From positions 1 to 64,000 of the forward strand of contig NZ_AOFQ01000018.1 in the NCBI RefSeq assembly GCF_000495915.1: a DNA stretch of 64,000 bases. The letters are read 5' to 3'. Positions 1 to 7,970 of the stretch are shown in pieces. How positions within the stretch are numbered: the stretch's first letter is position 1; each line of letters starts with the position of its first letter. Under the pieces are notes generated by a model, which was not told the DNA's origin, did no database searches, and saw nothing but the letters and a program-made list of their open reading frames with translations. The translations under genes and the position numbers were made by a program. The DNA comes from Stutzerimonas chloritidismutans AW-1 (GTDB lineage: Bacteria > Pseudomonadota > Gammaproteobacteria > Pseudomonadales > Pseudomonadaceae).

Positions 1-345
1 CCTGACCCCGGCGCGTGCCAAGGGTGCAGCGAGCTTGACCAGTTGTGAGCCGTTGGTGGTCATCACCAGTTCGCGCAGGCCGGGCAGTGCAGCGATGCGC
101 TCGCAGAGGCCGACGATGCCCTGGCGCACCAACGGTTCGCCGCCGGTGAGGCGAATCTTCTTTACGCCCAGACCGACGAAGATCCGCGCGATGCGCTCCA
201 GTTCCTCCAGACCGAGCACCTGCTGGCGCGGCAGAAAGGTCATGTCCTCGGCCATGCAGTAGACGCAGCGGAAATCGCAGCGGTCGGTCACCGACATGCG
301 CAGGTAATCGATCTGGCGGTCGTGGGCGTCGCGTAATTGAGTCAT
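1..345 (-). CDS. moaA: moaA, GTP 3',8-cyclase, 5' part (first copy, runs off left edge)
   Basis: This is the N-terminal 115 codons of a MoaA identical to the two complete copies to the right; the rest lies left of the window. MoaA is a radical-SAM enzyme that starts molybdenum cofactor synthesis by converting GTP to 3',8-cyclo-GTP. The radical-SAM cysteines (CDFRCVYC) and the SAM-binding GGEP motif are present. I chose the ATG that follows an AGAGG Shine-Dalgarno sequence by 8 bases rather than the GTG three codons upstream. It is the leftmost visible member of a tandem array, so more copies may lie outside the window. Confidence 0.93.
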   Translation of the reverse strand, partial: MTQLRDAHDRQIDYLRMSVTDRCDFRCVYCMAEDMTFLPRQQVLGLEELERIARIFVGLGVKKIRLTGGEPLVRQGIVGLCERIAALPGLRELVMTTNGSQLVKLAAPLARAGVR

Positions 346-544
346 CGGTAACACCTCTGAAGCCTCGTAGGGTGGATGACGCTTTTTTCATCCACCGTGG
401 GCCCGCGCGGTGGCGCGACCCGGTGGGGTGGTGCGAGTGCCGCCGCTTCCATCCACCCCCAGCCCGCAAAGGTGGATGGGTGAAGCGTCATCCACCCTTG
501 TATCTCGACTACCACGCTATGTTGGGGTGATAGTTCCCGACTGA

Positions 545-658
545 TCATCGGGGGGAGGTCGGAAAGCCGTATCCACCCTTAGGCTTTGAGCCTAGCAGTT
601 CGGCGATGGCCTCGTCGACCGGCTTCAGGCCGCTGGTGTCGCAGCCACAGGCGCTCAT
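545..658 (-). pseudogene. moeA: moeA 5' fragment fused to repeat-junction sequence (copy A)
   Basis: The ATG overlaps the moaB stop codon (ATGA), as in a translationally coupled operon. The first 22 codons read MSACGCDTSGLKPVDEAIAE then LL, which fits the start of pseudomonad MoeA (molybdopterin molybdenumtransferase). At position 593/594 the frame enters the sequence that lies upstream of moaA, adds 15 unrelated residues and stops. MoeA is normally about 400 residues, so this is a truncated chimera made by the tandem duplication. The intact gene is presumably left of the array. MoeA identity rests on the short N-terminus and on operon context. Confidence 0.7.
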
Positions 659-1200
659 GAGCGGGGCCTGCAATATTCGACTGCGGAAGCCTTGAGATGC
701 GGCACGAAGTTGCAGGGCTTGGTGCGGCTGTCCAGCTGCTCGACAAGGATCTTGCTCCAGGCGGTGCGGCAGGCGTTGGTTGAACCGGGTAGGCAGCAGA
801 CCAGGGTGCCGTTGCTCATGCCGGCCAGCGCGCGGGACTGCACGGTGGAGGTGCCGATCTCGCCCAGCGAAACGTAGCGGAACAGTTCGCCGAAGCCGTC
901 GACATCTTTGTCCAGCAGCGGCTGTACCGCCTGCGGCGTGTTGTCGCGGGCGGTGAAGCCGGTACCACCGGTCACCAGCACCACCTGCACGTTCTCACTG
1001 GCGATCCAGCTGCAGACACGGGCGCGGATCTGCCAGATGTCGTCCTTGACGATGGCCCGCTCGGCCAAGGTATGGCCGGCGCTCTGCAGCCCATCGATCA
1101 GCGCCTGGCCGGAGGTATCGGAATCGATGTTGCGGGTGTCGCTCACCGTAAGCACCGCGATGCTCAGGGACTGGAATTCGGTGTTGGACAGATGAGCCAT
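655..1200 (-). CDS. moaB: MoaB, molybdenum cofactor biosynthesis protein B (copy A)
   Basis: Encodes a 181-residue MogA/MoaB-family protein, the fold that binds molybdopterin and adenylylates it before metal insertion. Family signatures are the N-terminal SIAVLTVSDTR strand, the central VLVTGGTG loop and the later CLPGS segment. The start is the ATG preceded by AAAGGAG at 9 bases; a 20-residue upstream extension in the same frame has no such site. It follows moaA on the same strand with a gap of about 230 bases and overlaps the moeA fragment by four bases. An identical copy lies 2,074 bp to the right. Confidence 0.93.
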   Translation of the reverse strand: MAHLSNTEFQSLSIAVLTVSDTRNIDSDTSGQALIDGLQSAGHTLAERAIVKDDIWQIRARVCSWIASENVQVVLVTGGTGFTARDNTPQAVQPLLDKDVDGFGELFRYVSLGEIGTSTVQSRALAGMSNGTLVCCLPGSTNACRTAWSKILVEQLDSRTKPCNFVPHLKASAVEYCRPRS

Positions 1201-1429
1201 GGCTCGAAACTCCTTTGAATATGTGTGCACAGGCTGCACCCGTGCCGTATGCGAACCCATTCCCCTTTGGAGGTATGTGCGCGCTGAGTGTAGTGAGCGT
1301 TGCAGGCCATGCCACGAGCGGTTTCGGCGACAAGGCCCGGCTGCGGTAGCTGGGCATCTGGGTCAAACCTGGATTACCGGTCGATGGTAGCGAATTAAGT
1401 GATCGACTCGTAGCCCATGGGTCGTTGGC

Positions 1430-2419
1430 TCAACCGCCGCTGACGTTCATGAAGCGCAATACCTGGACCTCACCGCCGCTGGAGAATTCGTGGCGCAACG
1501 GCTTGCGCTGCAATGCGGCGTGAATTGCATCGATTGCCGGCTGATCACTGGCCGGGTGGCGACGCAGCAAGGCACGCAGGTCGATGGCGTTCTCATGGCC
1601 CAGGCACAGCAGCAAGCGCCCTTCCACCGTCAGCCGCACGCGGTTGCAGGTGGCGCAGAAGTTGTGTGAATGCGGCGAGATAAAGCCGATGCGCGTCTGC
1701 GGATGGTCCGGCAGGCGCACGTAACGCGCCGGGCCGCCGCTCTGCTCGGCCGAATCGATCAGCGTGTGCCGCTCGGCGATCAGCGCCTTCACCTCATCGC
1801 TGGAGCAGAAGCTCTCGCCGCGCGAACGACCGACGTCACCCAGCGGCATTTCCTCGATGAAGCTCAGGTCCAGCCCACCGGCGATGGCGAAATCCACCAG
1901 GTCGGCGACTTCTTCGGCGTTGCGGCCCTTCATCACCACGGCGTTGAGCTTGATCCGCTCGAACCCTGCATCGCGCGCCGCCTCGATGCCGTCGAGCACC
2001 TGCTGCAGCTGACCGGTGCGGGTGATGGCGTGGAATTTGGCGGCACCCAGGCTATCCAGGCTGATGTTTAGCCGCCTGACCCCGGCGCGTGCCAAGGGTG
2101 CAGCGAGCTTGACCAGTTGTGAGCCGTTGGTGGTCATCACCAGTTCGCGCAGGCCGGGCAGTGCAGCGATGCGCTCGCAGAGGCCGACGATGCCCTGGCG
2201 CACCAACGGTTCGCCGCCGGTGAGGCGAATCTTCTTTACGCCCAGACCGACGAAGATCCGCGCGATGCGCTCCAGTTCCTCCAGACCGAGCACCTGCTGG
2301 CGCGGCAGAAAGGTCATGTCCTCGGCCATGCAGTAGACGCAGCGGAAATCGCAGCGGTCGGTCACCGACATGCGCAGGTAATCGATCTGGCGGTCGTGGG
2401 CGTCGCGTAATTGAGTCAT
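1430..2419 (-). CDS. moaA: moaA, GTP 3',8-cyclase (second copy, complete)
   Basis: A 329-residue radical-SAM enzyme for the first step of molybdenum cofactor synthesis. The N-terminal cluster cysteines are in CDFRCVYC near residue 25, the SAM site in LTGGEP near residue 70. The C-terminal second cluster is carried by CATCN followed by a later Cys in LLLCLG. The protein ends in Gly-Gly, the catalytic tail of MoaA. The ATG at 2419 has AGAGG eight bases upstream. It is transcribed leftwards ahead of moaB, so the moaA-moaB-moeA order fits a Moco operon. The copies at 1 and 3504 look identical. Confidence 0.96.
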   Translation of the reverse strand: MTQLRDAHDRQIDYLRMSVTDRCDFRCVYCMAEDMTFLPRQQVLGLEELERIARIFVGLGVKKIRLTGGEPLVRQGIVGLCERIAALPGLRELVMTTNGSQLVKLAAPLARAGVRRLNISLDSLGAAKFHAITRTGQLQQVLDGIEAARDAGFERIKLNAVVMKGRNAEEVADLVDFAIAGGLDLSFIEEMPLGDVGRSRGESFCSSDEVKALIAERHTLIDSAEQSGGPARYVRLPDHPQTRIGFISPHSHNFCATCNRVRLTVEGRLLLCLGHENAIDLRALLRRHPASDQPAIDAIHAALQRKPLRHEFSSGGEVQVLRFMNVSGG

Positions 2420-2618
2420 CGGTAACACCTCTGAAGCCTCGTAGGGTGGATGACGCTTTTTTCATCCACCGTGGGCCCGCGCGGTGGCGCGACCCGGTGG
2501 GGTGGTGCGAGTGCCGCCGCTTCCATCCACCCCCAGCCCGCAAAGGTGGATGGGTGAAGCGTCATCCACCCTTGTATCTCGACTACCACGCTATGTTGGG
2601 GTGATAGTTCCCGACTGA

Positions 2619-2732
2619 TCATCGGGGGGAGGTCGGAAAGCCGTATCCACCCTTAGGCTTTGAGCCTAGCAGTTCGGCGATGGCCTCGTCGACCGGCTTC
2701 AGGCCGCTGGTGTCGCAGCCACAGGCGCTCAT
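2619..2732 (-). pseudogene. moeA: moeA 5' fragment fused to repeat-junction sequence (copy B)
   Basis: Identical to the chimeric fragment at 545-658. It holds 22 moeA codons starting inside the moaB stop codon, then 15 junction-encoded residues and a stop. It marks the second internal junction of the tandem array. Confidence 0.7.
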
Positions 2733-3274
2733 GAGCGGGGCCTGCAATATTCGACTGCGGAAGCCTTGAGATGCGGCACGAAGTTGCAGGGCTTGGTGCG
2801 GCTGTCCAGCTGCTCGACAAGGATCTTGCTCCAGGCGGTGCGGCAGGCGTTGGTTGAACCGGGTAGGCAGCAGACCAGGGTGCCGTTGCTCATGCCGGCC
2901 AGCGCGCGGGACTGCACGGTGGAGGTGCCGATCTCGCCCAGCGAAACGTAGCGGAACAGTTCGCCGAAGCCGTCGACATCTTTGTCCAGCAGCGGCTGTA
3001 CCGCCTGCGGCGTGTTGTCGCGGGCGGTGAAGCCGGTACCACCGGTCACCAGCACCACCTGCACGTTCTCACTGGCGATCCAGCTGCAGACACGGGCGCG
3101 GATCTGCCAGATGTCGTCCTTGACGATGGCCCGCTCGGCCAAGGTATGGCCGGCGCTCTGCAGCCCATCGATCAGCGCCTGGCCGGAGGTATCGGAATCG
3201 ATGTTGCGGGTGTCGCTCACCGTAAGCACCGCGATGCTCAGGGACTGGAATTCGGTGTTGGACAGATGAGCCAT
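2729..3274 (-). CDS. moaB: MoaB, molybdenum cofactor biosynthesis protein B (copy B)
   Basis: The second identical moaB, 181 residues, with the same AAAGGAG ribosome binding site and the same four-base overlap with the downstream moeA fragment. It completes the second moaA-moaB pair, with moaA at 3504-4493 as its upstream partner. Nothing distinguishes it from the copy at 655-1200, so either could be the functional source of MoaB. Confidence 0.93.
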   Translation of the reverse strand: MAHLSNTEFQSLSIAVLTVSDTRNIDSDTSGQALIDGLQSAGHTLAERAIVKDDIWQIRARVCSWIASENVQVVLVTGGTGFTARDNTPQAVQPLLDKDVDGFGELFRYVSLGEIGTSTVQSRALAGMSNGTLVCCLPGSTNACRTAWSKILVEQLDSRTKPCNFVPHLKASAVEYCRPRS

Positions 3275-3503
3275 GGCTCGAAACTCCTTTGAATATGTGT
3301 GCACAGGCTGCACCCGTGCCGTATGCGAACCCATTCCCCTTTGGAGGTATGTGCGCGCTGAGTGTAGTGAGCGTTGCAGGCCATGCCACGAGCGGTTTCG
3401 GCGACAAGGCCCGGCTGCGGTAGCTGGGCATCTGGGTCAAACCTGGATTACCGGTCGATGGTAGCGAATTAAGTGATCGACTCGTAGCCCATGGGTCGTT
3501 GGC

Positions 3504-4493
3504 TCAACCGCCGCTGACGTTCATGAAGCGCAATACCTGGACCTCACCGCCGCTGGAGAATTCGTGGCGCAACGGCTTGCGCTGCAATGCGGCGTGAATT
3601 GCATCGATTGCCGGCTGATCACTGGCCGGGTGGCGACGCAGCAAGGCACGCAGGTCGATGGCGTTCTCATGGCCCAGGCACAGCAGCAAGCGCCCTTCCA
3701 CCGTCAGCCGCACGCGGTTGCAGGTGGCGCAGAAGTTGTGTGAATGCGGCGAGATAAAGCCGATGCGCGTCTGCGGATGGTCCGGCAGGCGCACGTAACG
3801 CGCCGGGCCGCCGCTCTGCTCGGCCGAATCGATCAGCGTGTGCCGCTCGGCGATCAGCGCCTTCACCTCATCGCTGGAGCAGAAGCTCTCGCCGCGCGAA
3901 CGACCGACGTCACCCAGCGGCATTTCCTCGATGAAGCTCAGGTCCAGCCCACCGGCGATGGCGAAATCCACCAGGTCGGCGACTTCTTCGGCGTTGCGGC
4001 CCTTCATCACCACGGCGTTGAGCTTGATCCGCTCGAACCCTGCATCGCGCGCCGCCTCGATGCCGTCGAGCACCTGCTGCAGCTGACCGGTGCGGGTGAT
4101 GGCGTGGAATTTGGCGGCACCCAGGCTATCCAGGCTGATGTTTAGCCGCCTGACCCCGGCGCGTGCCAAGGGTGCAGCGAGCTTGACCAGTTGTGAGCCG
4201 TTGGTGGTCATCACCAGTTCGCGCAGGCCGGGCAGTGCAGCGATGCGCTCGCAGAGGCCGACGATGCCCTGGCGCACCAACGGTTCGCCGCCGGTGAGGC
4301 GAATCTTCTTTACGCCCAGACCGACGAAGATCCGCGCGATGCGCTCCAGTTCCTCCAGACCGAGCACCTGCTGGCGCGGCAGAAAGGTCATGTCCTCGGC
4401 CATGCAGTAGACGCAGCGGAAATCGCAGCGGTCGGTCACCGACATGCGCAGGTAATCGATCTGGCGGTCGTGGGCGTCGCGTAATTGAGTCAT
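3504..4493 (-). CDS. moaA: moaA, GTP 3',8-cyclase (third copy, complete)
   Basis: Same 329-residue radical-SAM enzyme as the copy at 1430-2419, with both sets of cluster cysteines and the C-terminal Gly-Gly. It is the promoter-proximal member of the array. Its upstream region is cut by the IS110 element about 250 bases before the start codon, so any native promoter further upstream has been displaced and expression may depend on IS or repeat-borne promoters. The upstream stretch holds imperfect GTAGGGTGGATGA / TCATCCACC inverted repeats. Confidence 0.96.
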   Translation of the reverse strand: MTQLRDAHDRQIDYLRMSVTDRCDFRCVYCMAEDMTFLPRQQVLGLEELERIARIFVGLGVKKIRLTGGEPLVRQGIVGLCERIAALPGLRELVMTTNGSQLVKLAAPLARAGVRRLNISLDSLGAAKFHAITRTGQLQQVLDGIEAARDAGFERIKLNAVVMKGRNAEEVADLVDFAIAGGLDLSFIEEMPLGDVGRSRGESFCSSDEVKALIAERHTLIDSAEQSGGPARYVRLPDHPQTRIGFISPHSHNFCATCNRVRLTVEGRLLLCLGHENAIDLRALLRRHPASDQPAIDAIHAALQRKPLRHEFSSGGEVQVLRFMNVSGG

Positions 4494-4741
4494 CGGTAAC
4501 ACCTCTGAAGCCTCGTAGGGTGGATGACGCTTTTTTCATCCACCGTGGGCCCGCGCGGTGGCGCGACCCGGTGGGGTGGTGCGAGTGCCGCCGCTTCCAT
4601 CCACCCCCAGCCCGCAAAGGTGGATGGGTGAAGCGTCATCCACCCTTGTATCTCGACTACCACGCTATGTTGGGGTGATAGTTCCCGACTGATCATCGGG
4701 GGGAGGTCGGAAAGCCGTATCCACCCTTAGGCTTTGAGCCT

Positions 4742-4882
4742 GCGACGTAGATAGCGCTGCGGCCTTCCATACTCACTCTTACAGCTCGAACGGTATCCAG
4801 AGCCCGCCTCCGGCGAGAGCTCGCATCAGCAAGGTAGAGCTGAGTGAAGTGTTGATCTTTCTGAACCAGCAGAGGAGTTCTT
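4742..4882 (+). ncRNA. candidate bridge (seek) RNA region in the IS110 left end
   Basis: IS110 elements encode a structured RNA in the non-coding end next to the transposase, which guides recombination by pairing with donor and target DNA. Here the octamer ACGGTATC (4790-4797) matches the right-end donor sequence at 5863-5870, as expected for a left donor guide. TCGCA (4821-4825) is complementary to the left-end TGCGA, as expected for a short right donor guide. I could not find a convincing target guide. Boundaries and structure are not established. Confidence 0.5.
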
Positions 4883-5854
4883 ATGCCCAGCGTCATCGGC
4901 ATCGATATCGCCAAACGCACGTTCGACATCGCCACCCAGCAGCCCAATGGCAAGTACCGCACCAAGGCCAAATTGCTAAACAAGGTGGCCGGTTCCGAAG
5001 CGCTCCAGCAGTGGCTGCTCAAGCACGCCAATGCCCAAGCCTGGATCGTGATGGAAGCGACCGGCGCTTACCATGAAGCGCTCGCGACCTGGTTTCACGA
5101 TAAAGGCTATCAGGTCTGCGTGCTCAATCCTGCACAGGTCGCCTATTACGCTCGAAGCCAGCTCCAGCGCGTAAAGACCGACAAAGTCGACGCCAAACTC
5201 ATCGCTGAGTATGGCGAGCGGCACCAGAGCGATCTGCGGGCCTGGCAGCCTGAGCCTCCCGCCGTCCGGCGCTTGAAAGCATTAGTGCGGCGCTTGGAGG
5301 ATCTGCAGGAGATCCAACAAATGGAACGCAACCGCCTGGATCTGGCCGACGCTAGTGTGCAGGCTTCAATCTACTCAGTGCTGCACCATGTCGAGCGGCA
5401 GATCGGAGAGACGCTCCGTGCGATCCGAGACCACATCGATGATGACCCGGACCTGCGCAACAAACGCGACCTGCTGACCAGCATTGATGGCATCGGCGAG
5501 CGTTCCGCAGCCCTGTTGCTGGCTGAGCTGGGCGATCCGTTACGCTTCGCCAGCTCACGCGCGATCACCGCTTATGCCGGGCTGAACCCCCGCCTTCAGG
5601 AGTCTGGCTCCTACAAAGGCCAGACGCGCATATCCCGCACAGGATCGTCTCGCTTGAGGGCTGGGCTCTACATGCCGGCGGTCTGCTCGCTCACACACAA
5701 CCCGGCCATTAGTGCTCTACGCGAGCGTCTGAGTGCAAAAGGAAAATCCGGAAAACAAATCGTCTGTGCAGCGATGCGCAAGCTGCTGCACATTGCCTAT
5801 GGGGTACTCAAATCGGGCCAGCGTTTCGACCCTCAACTGGCCCTTGCTCGGTAA
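4883..5854 (+). CDS. IS110-family transposase (DEDD recombinase)
   Basis: A 323-residue protein with the two-domain IS110 layout. The N-terminal RuvC-like DEDD domain begins VIGIDIAKRTFD and carries VMEATGAYHE and the KTDKVDAKLIAEY motif. The C-terminal Transposase_20 domain has SIDGIGERSAALLLAELGD near residue 200 and the AGLNPRLQESGSYKG region that bears the catalytic serine in this family. The ATG is preceded by GAGGAG. Length is normal and the frame is open, so the enzyme looks active. It is oriented away from the moa array. Confidence 0.96.
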   Translation: MPSVIGIDIAKRTFDIATQQPNGKYRTKAKLLNKVAGSEALQQWLLKHANAQAWIVMEATGAYHEALATWFHDKGYQVCVLNPAQVAYYARSQLQRVKTDKVDAKLIAEYGERHQSDLRAWQPEPPAVRRLKALVRRLEDLQEIQQMERNRLDLADASVQASIYSVLHHVERQIGETLRAIRDHIDDDPDLRNKRDLLTSIDGIGERSAALLLAELGDPLRFASSRAITAYAGLNPRLQESGSYKGQTRISRTGSSRLRAGLYMPAVCSLTHNPAISALRERLSAKGKSGKQIVCAAMRKLLHIAYGVLKSGQRFDPQLALAR

Positions 5855-5890
5855 TGGGGAAGACGGTATCTACGTTGAGCCAAGTCTCCG

Positions 5891-5972
5891 TTATTGCATC
5901 AGTGGCGTGTCCGCGCCGTGCATGAGGATGCCTTCGATGTGCGCCGCACCCACCAGGTTCTGCAGGTACTGG
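5891..5972 (-). pseudogene. C-terminal stub, possibly the PpiC-type isomerase gene that follows narI
   Basis: On the minus strand a frame ending in TAA at 5891 encodes the C-terminus QYLQNLVGAAHIEGILMHGA then DTPLMQ. It cannot extend sensibly upstream because the sequence changes to narX at about 5973. From memory, PpiC/NifM-type prolyl isomerases encoded after narI in pseudomonads end in a similar QYLQxLVG...GA.TPL.Q tail. Strand and position also fit the order moaA-ppiC-narIJHG on the minus strand. The assignment is tentative; the fragment could belong to another gene. Confidence 0.45.
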
Positions 5973-6278
5973 CTGCAGATCATCCGCGAGGCGCTTAGCA
6001 ACGTGGTCAAGCATGCCGAGGCCGAGCACTGCTGGCTGAGCCTGATGCAGGACAACAACGGCACCATCCATATCAAGATCGAGGACGATGGCATCGGCAT
6101 CCGCCCCGAGGAGCAGCGTGCCGGCCACTACGGCCTGATCATCCTGCTCGAGCGCGCCAATAGCCTGAATGGCACCATCAATATCGGTCTGCGCCCTGCT
6201 GGAGGCACGCTGGTGTATCTGAGCTTTCCGCCCGCCTACCGCCGCCTTTCCCCCGAAACAGGAACGTGTCACGCATGA
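5973..6278 (+). pseudogene. narX: narX 3' remnant (nitrate/nitrite sensor kinase, ATPase end only)
   Basis: About 101 codons remain of a NarX-type histidine kinase, normally about 600 residues. What is left is the HATPase_c core: the N box in LQIIREALSNVVKHA, the G1 box DDGIGI, and GHYGLIILLERA. The periplasmic nitrate sensor, HAMP and phosphoacceptor histidine regions are missing. Upstream the frame runs into the inverse strand of a different gene and then IS DNA. The stop overlaps the narL start (ATGA), the native narXL arrangement. It cannot work as a sensor. Confidence 0.88.
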
Positions 6279-6931
6279 ACGAATGGACTACTGCACGAAT
6301 CCTGCTGGTCGACGACCACCCCATGATGCGCCGGGGCGTGCGTGACCTGCTGGAACTGGAAGATGACCTTGAGGTGGTCGCTGAGGCGGGCAACGGCGAG
6401 GACGCCATCAAGCTCGCGCAACAGACCGAGCCCGATCTTATCCTGATGGACCTCAACATGCTGGGCATCGACGGGCTGGAAACCACCCGGCGCATGCGCG
6501 ACGCGGACATCGATGCACGGATCATCATGTTCACCGTCTCCGACGAGCAGAGTCATGTCCTCGAAGCCCTACGCAACGGCGCCGATGGCTACCTGCTCAA
6601 GGACATGGACGCCGAACAGCTGATCGAGCAGATCCGCATCGCCGCCACCGGCCGCATGGCCCTCAGCCCCGAGCTGACCCAGGTGCTCGCCGAGGCCATC
6701 CGGGTGCGTCCCAAGCCCACCGGCCAGGTGCAGTTTTCCAGCCTGACCAAGCGCGAGAAGGAAGTTCTACGGCTGATCGCCAAGGGCCAGAGCAACAAGA
6801 TGATCGCGCGCAAGCTCGGCATCACCGAAGGCACCGTGAAGGTCCACGTGAAGAACCTGCTGCACAAGCTGGGCCTGCGTTCCCGGGTCGAGGCAGCCGT
6901 CTGGGTGCTGGAGAACGAAGCGAAGGGCTGA
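6275..6931 (+). CDS. narL: NarL, nitrate/nitrite response regulator
   Basis: A 218-residue NarL/FixJ-type regulator. The receiver domain has the acidic pocket LVDDHP and phosphoacceptor Asp59 (LILMDL). The C-terminal LuxR-type helix-turn-helix includes LTKREKEVLRLIAKGQSNK and TEGTVKVHVKNLLHKL. The ATG at 6275 overlaps the narX stop and has AGGAA ten bases upstream; the GTG at 6266 is too close to that site. NarL normally activates narK-narGHJI when phosphorylated by NarX. Here the cognate kinase is truncated and no nar structural genes are next to it, so it is an orphan unless another kinase serves it. Confidence 0.93.
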   Translation: MNEWTTARILLVDDHPMMRRGVRDLLELEDDLEVVAEAGNGEDAIKLAQQTEPDLILMDLNMLGIDGLETTRRMRDADIDARIIMFTVSDEQSHVLEALRNGADGYLLKDMDAEQLIEQIRIAATGRMALSPELTQVLAEAIRVRPKPTGQVQFSSLTKREKEVLRLIAKGQSNKMIARKLGITEGTVKVHVKNLLHKLGLRSRVEAAVWVLENEAKG

Positions 6932-6997
6932 CCGGCACCGTAGCCTGGCAGCGGTTTTGTGCGTGATCGCTCAACTCGCGAAGCGGCTGCCGCCCCC

Positions 6998-7011
6998 TTG
7001 ACGATCATCAA
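6998..7011. promoter_or_regulatory. FNR/ANR/Dnr box
   Basis: TTGAC-GATC-ATCAA differs at one base from the FNR-family consensus TTGAT-N4-ATCAA. It lies about 92 bases before the start of the PilJ-domain gene, a usual place for an activator site at a class II promoter. Anaerobic or NO-responsive control of the gene at 7103 is the natural reading. Confidence 0.8.
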
Positions 7012-7102
7012 TGCCCTCAGCGTGATGCGCTCTATCTTCTCGTCCCCAACCGACCTGACCGCGTGGTCAGCATCGCGCCCATCCGGACGTAAGGAGCGCC
7101 CC

Positions 7103-7888
7103 ATGTTCAAGATTCTGCTGCCCACTTCCCTGCTGCTCGGCCTGCTGGCCGCCAGCCTGCCCTGCCAGGCGGCCATCAGCGACGCCGAGGCGGTCAACCG
7201 CGCCGGCATGCAGCGCATGCTCGGCCAGCGCATCGCCAAGAGTTACCTGATGATCGGCACCGATACCCGCGTCGATCTTGCCGCCAGCCAGCTCGACAGC
7301 AGCATTGCCAGCGTCGAGGAGAACGCCCAGCTGCTCGACGAGTACGCCGCCAACGATGCCATCCGCAAAGCGCTGGAAGACGCCACGCAGACCTGGCATC
7401 AGTATCGCCAGCTGGCCCTGACCCAACCGGATCGCGAACAGTCCGTCGAACTGCTGCGCCTGGCCGAGCGCTTCCTCGGCCAGAGCGAAGCGCTGGTGCA
7501 GGAGATCGAGCGCCACAGCGGCAGTCAGGCCGCTCGCCTGGTCAACCGCAGCGGGCGCCAGCGCATGCTCAGCCAGCGCATCGCCATGCTCTATCTGGCG
7601 ATGACCTGGAAGCTGCCGGAACAGCGCCTGCGCAGCGATTTCGATGCGGCGGTCGCGGAGTTCGAGCGTGGCCTGGACGAGCTGAACAAGGCGCCGCAGA
7701 ACACCGAGCAGATCAACCGCCAGCTCGATCAGATCGGCGCGCAATGGCGTTTCGCCCGTGCTGGTTTCAGCCTCGCCGACGACGCCCGTTTCGTCCCGAC
7801 GGTAATCGTCACCACCAGCGATTCGCTGCTGCGCAAGATCGAACAACTGACGCTGGACTACGAGCGACTGGCCGGCAGCACCCGCTGA
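7103..7888 (+). CDS. periplasmic protein with PilJ/NarX-type sensor domains
   Basis: A 261-residue protein with a cleavable signal peptide (MFKILLPTSLLLGLLAASLP then CQA). Two similar segments follow: AGMQRMLGQRIAKSYLMIG near residue 36 and SGRQRMLSQRIAMLYLAM near residue 150. This RQRMLSQR signature is the PilJ-type (type IV pili methyl-accepting chemotaxis N-terminal) domain that senses nitrate or nitrite in NarX. No transmembrane, HAMP or kinase part follows, so it looks like a free periplasmic sensor or binding protein. The ATG has AAGGAG seven bases upstream. An FNR box sits in its promoter and it lies between narL and the Dnr-type gene, which suggests a role in nitrate sensing. Confidence 0.8.
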   Translation: MFKILLPTSLLLGLLAASLPCQAAISDAEAVNRAGMQRMLGQRIAKSYLMIGTDTRVDLAASQLDSSIASVEENAQLLDEYAANDAIRKALEDATQTWHQYRQLALTQPDREQSVELLRLAERFLGQSEALVQEIERHSGSQAARLVNRSGRQRMLSQRIAMLYLAMTWKLPEQRLRSDFDAAVAEFERGLDELNKAPQNTEQINRQLDQIGAQWRFARAGFSLADDARFVPTVIVTTSDSLLRKIEQLTLDYERLAGSTR

Positions 7889-7970
7889 TCGACTACCTAC
7901 CCTGCCCAGAAAGAGGTATGGCCTGCCCGCACGGCGCGACCTAGCATGCCGTTCATCGAAAGGAAGGGGG

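Larger units (their letters stand above)
594..2667. repeat. 2,074-bp tandem repeat unit A (moaA-moaB-moeA')
   Basis: The sequence from 1 repeats with period 2,074 (first bases recur at 2075 and again at 4149). Where I compared the copies I found no difference. I place unit boundaries at 593/594, 2667/2668 and 4741/4742, because there the moaA upstream region meets either moeA codon 22 or, in the last copy, the IS element. The unit contains moaA, moaB, 22 codons of moeA and about 250 bases upstream of moaA. Confidence 0.95.
2668..4741. repeat. 2,074-bp tandem repeat unit B, ending at the IS110 element
   Basis: Second complete unit, the same sequence as unit A. Its right end at 4741 is the last base shared with the internal junctions: the earlier copies continue into moeA sequence (AGCAGTTCGG), this one into the IS left end (GCGACGTAG). 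Confidence 0.95.
4741..5874 (+). mobile_element. IS110-family insertion sequence, about 1.13 kb
   Basis: The left boundary is set where repeat unit B stops matching its sister copies. Near the two ends lie imperfect inverted 11-mers: CGTAGATAGCG at 4746 and, reverse-complemented, CGTAGATACCG at 5864-5874. The heptamer TTGAGCC flanks the element at 4734-4740 and 5875-5881. IS110 elements usually make no target duplication, so this may be chance or native sequence. The element has one transposase gene, about 140 bases of non-coding DNA before it and only about 20 after it, the layout of IS110-group members with an upstream guide RNA. Confidence 0.85.

Noticed and set aside
1-4741. Reading the repeats as CRISPR or rRNA-type arrays
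   Set aside because: The unit is 2,074 bp, codes for moaA and moaB and has no spacers.
4734-5881. TTGAGCC on both sides of the IS as a true target-site duplication
   Set aside because: IS110 elements generally do not duplicate their target. The native sequence is not available to decide, so it is kept only as an observation.
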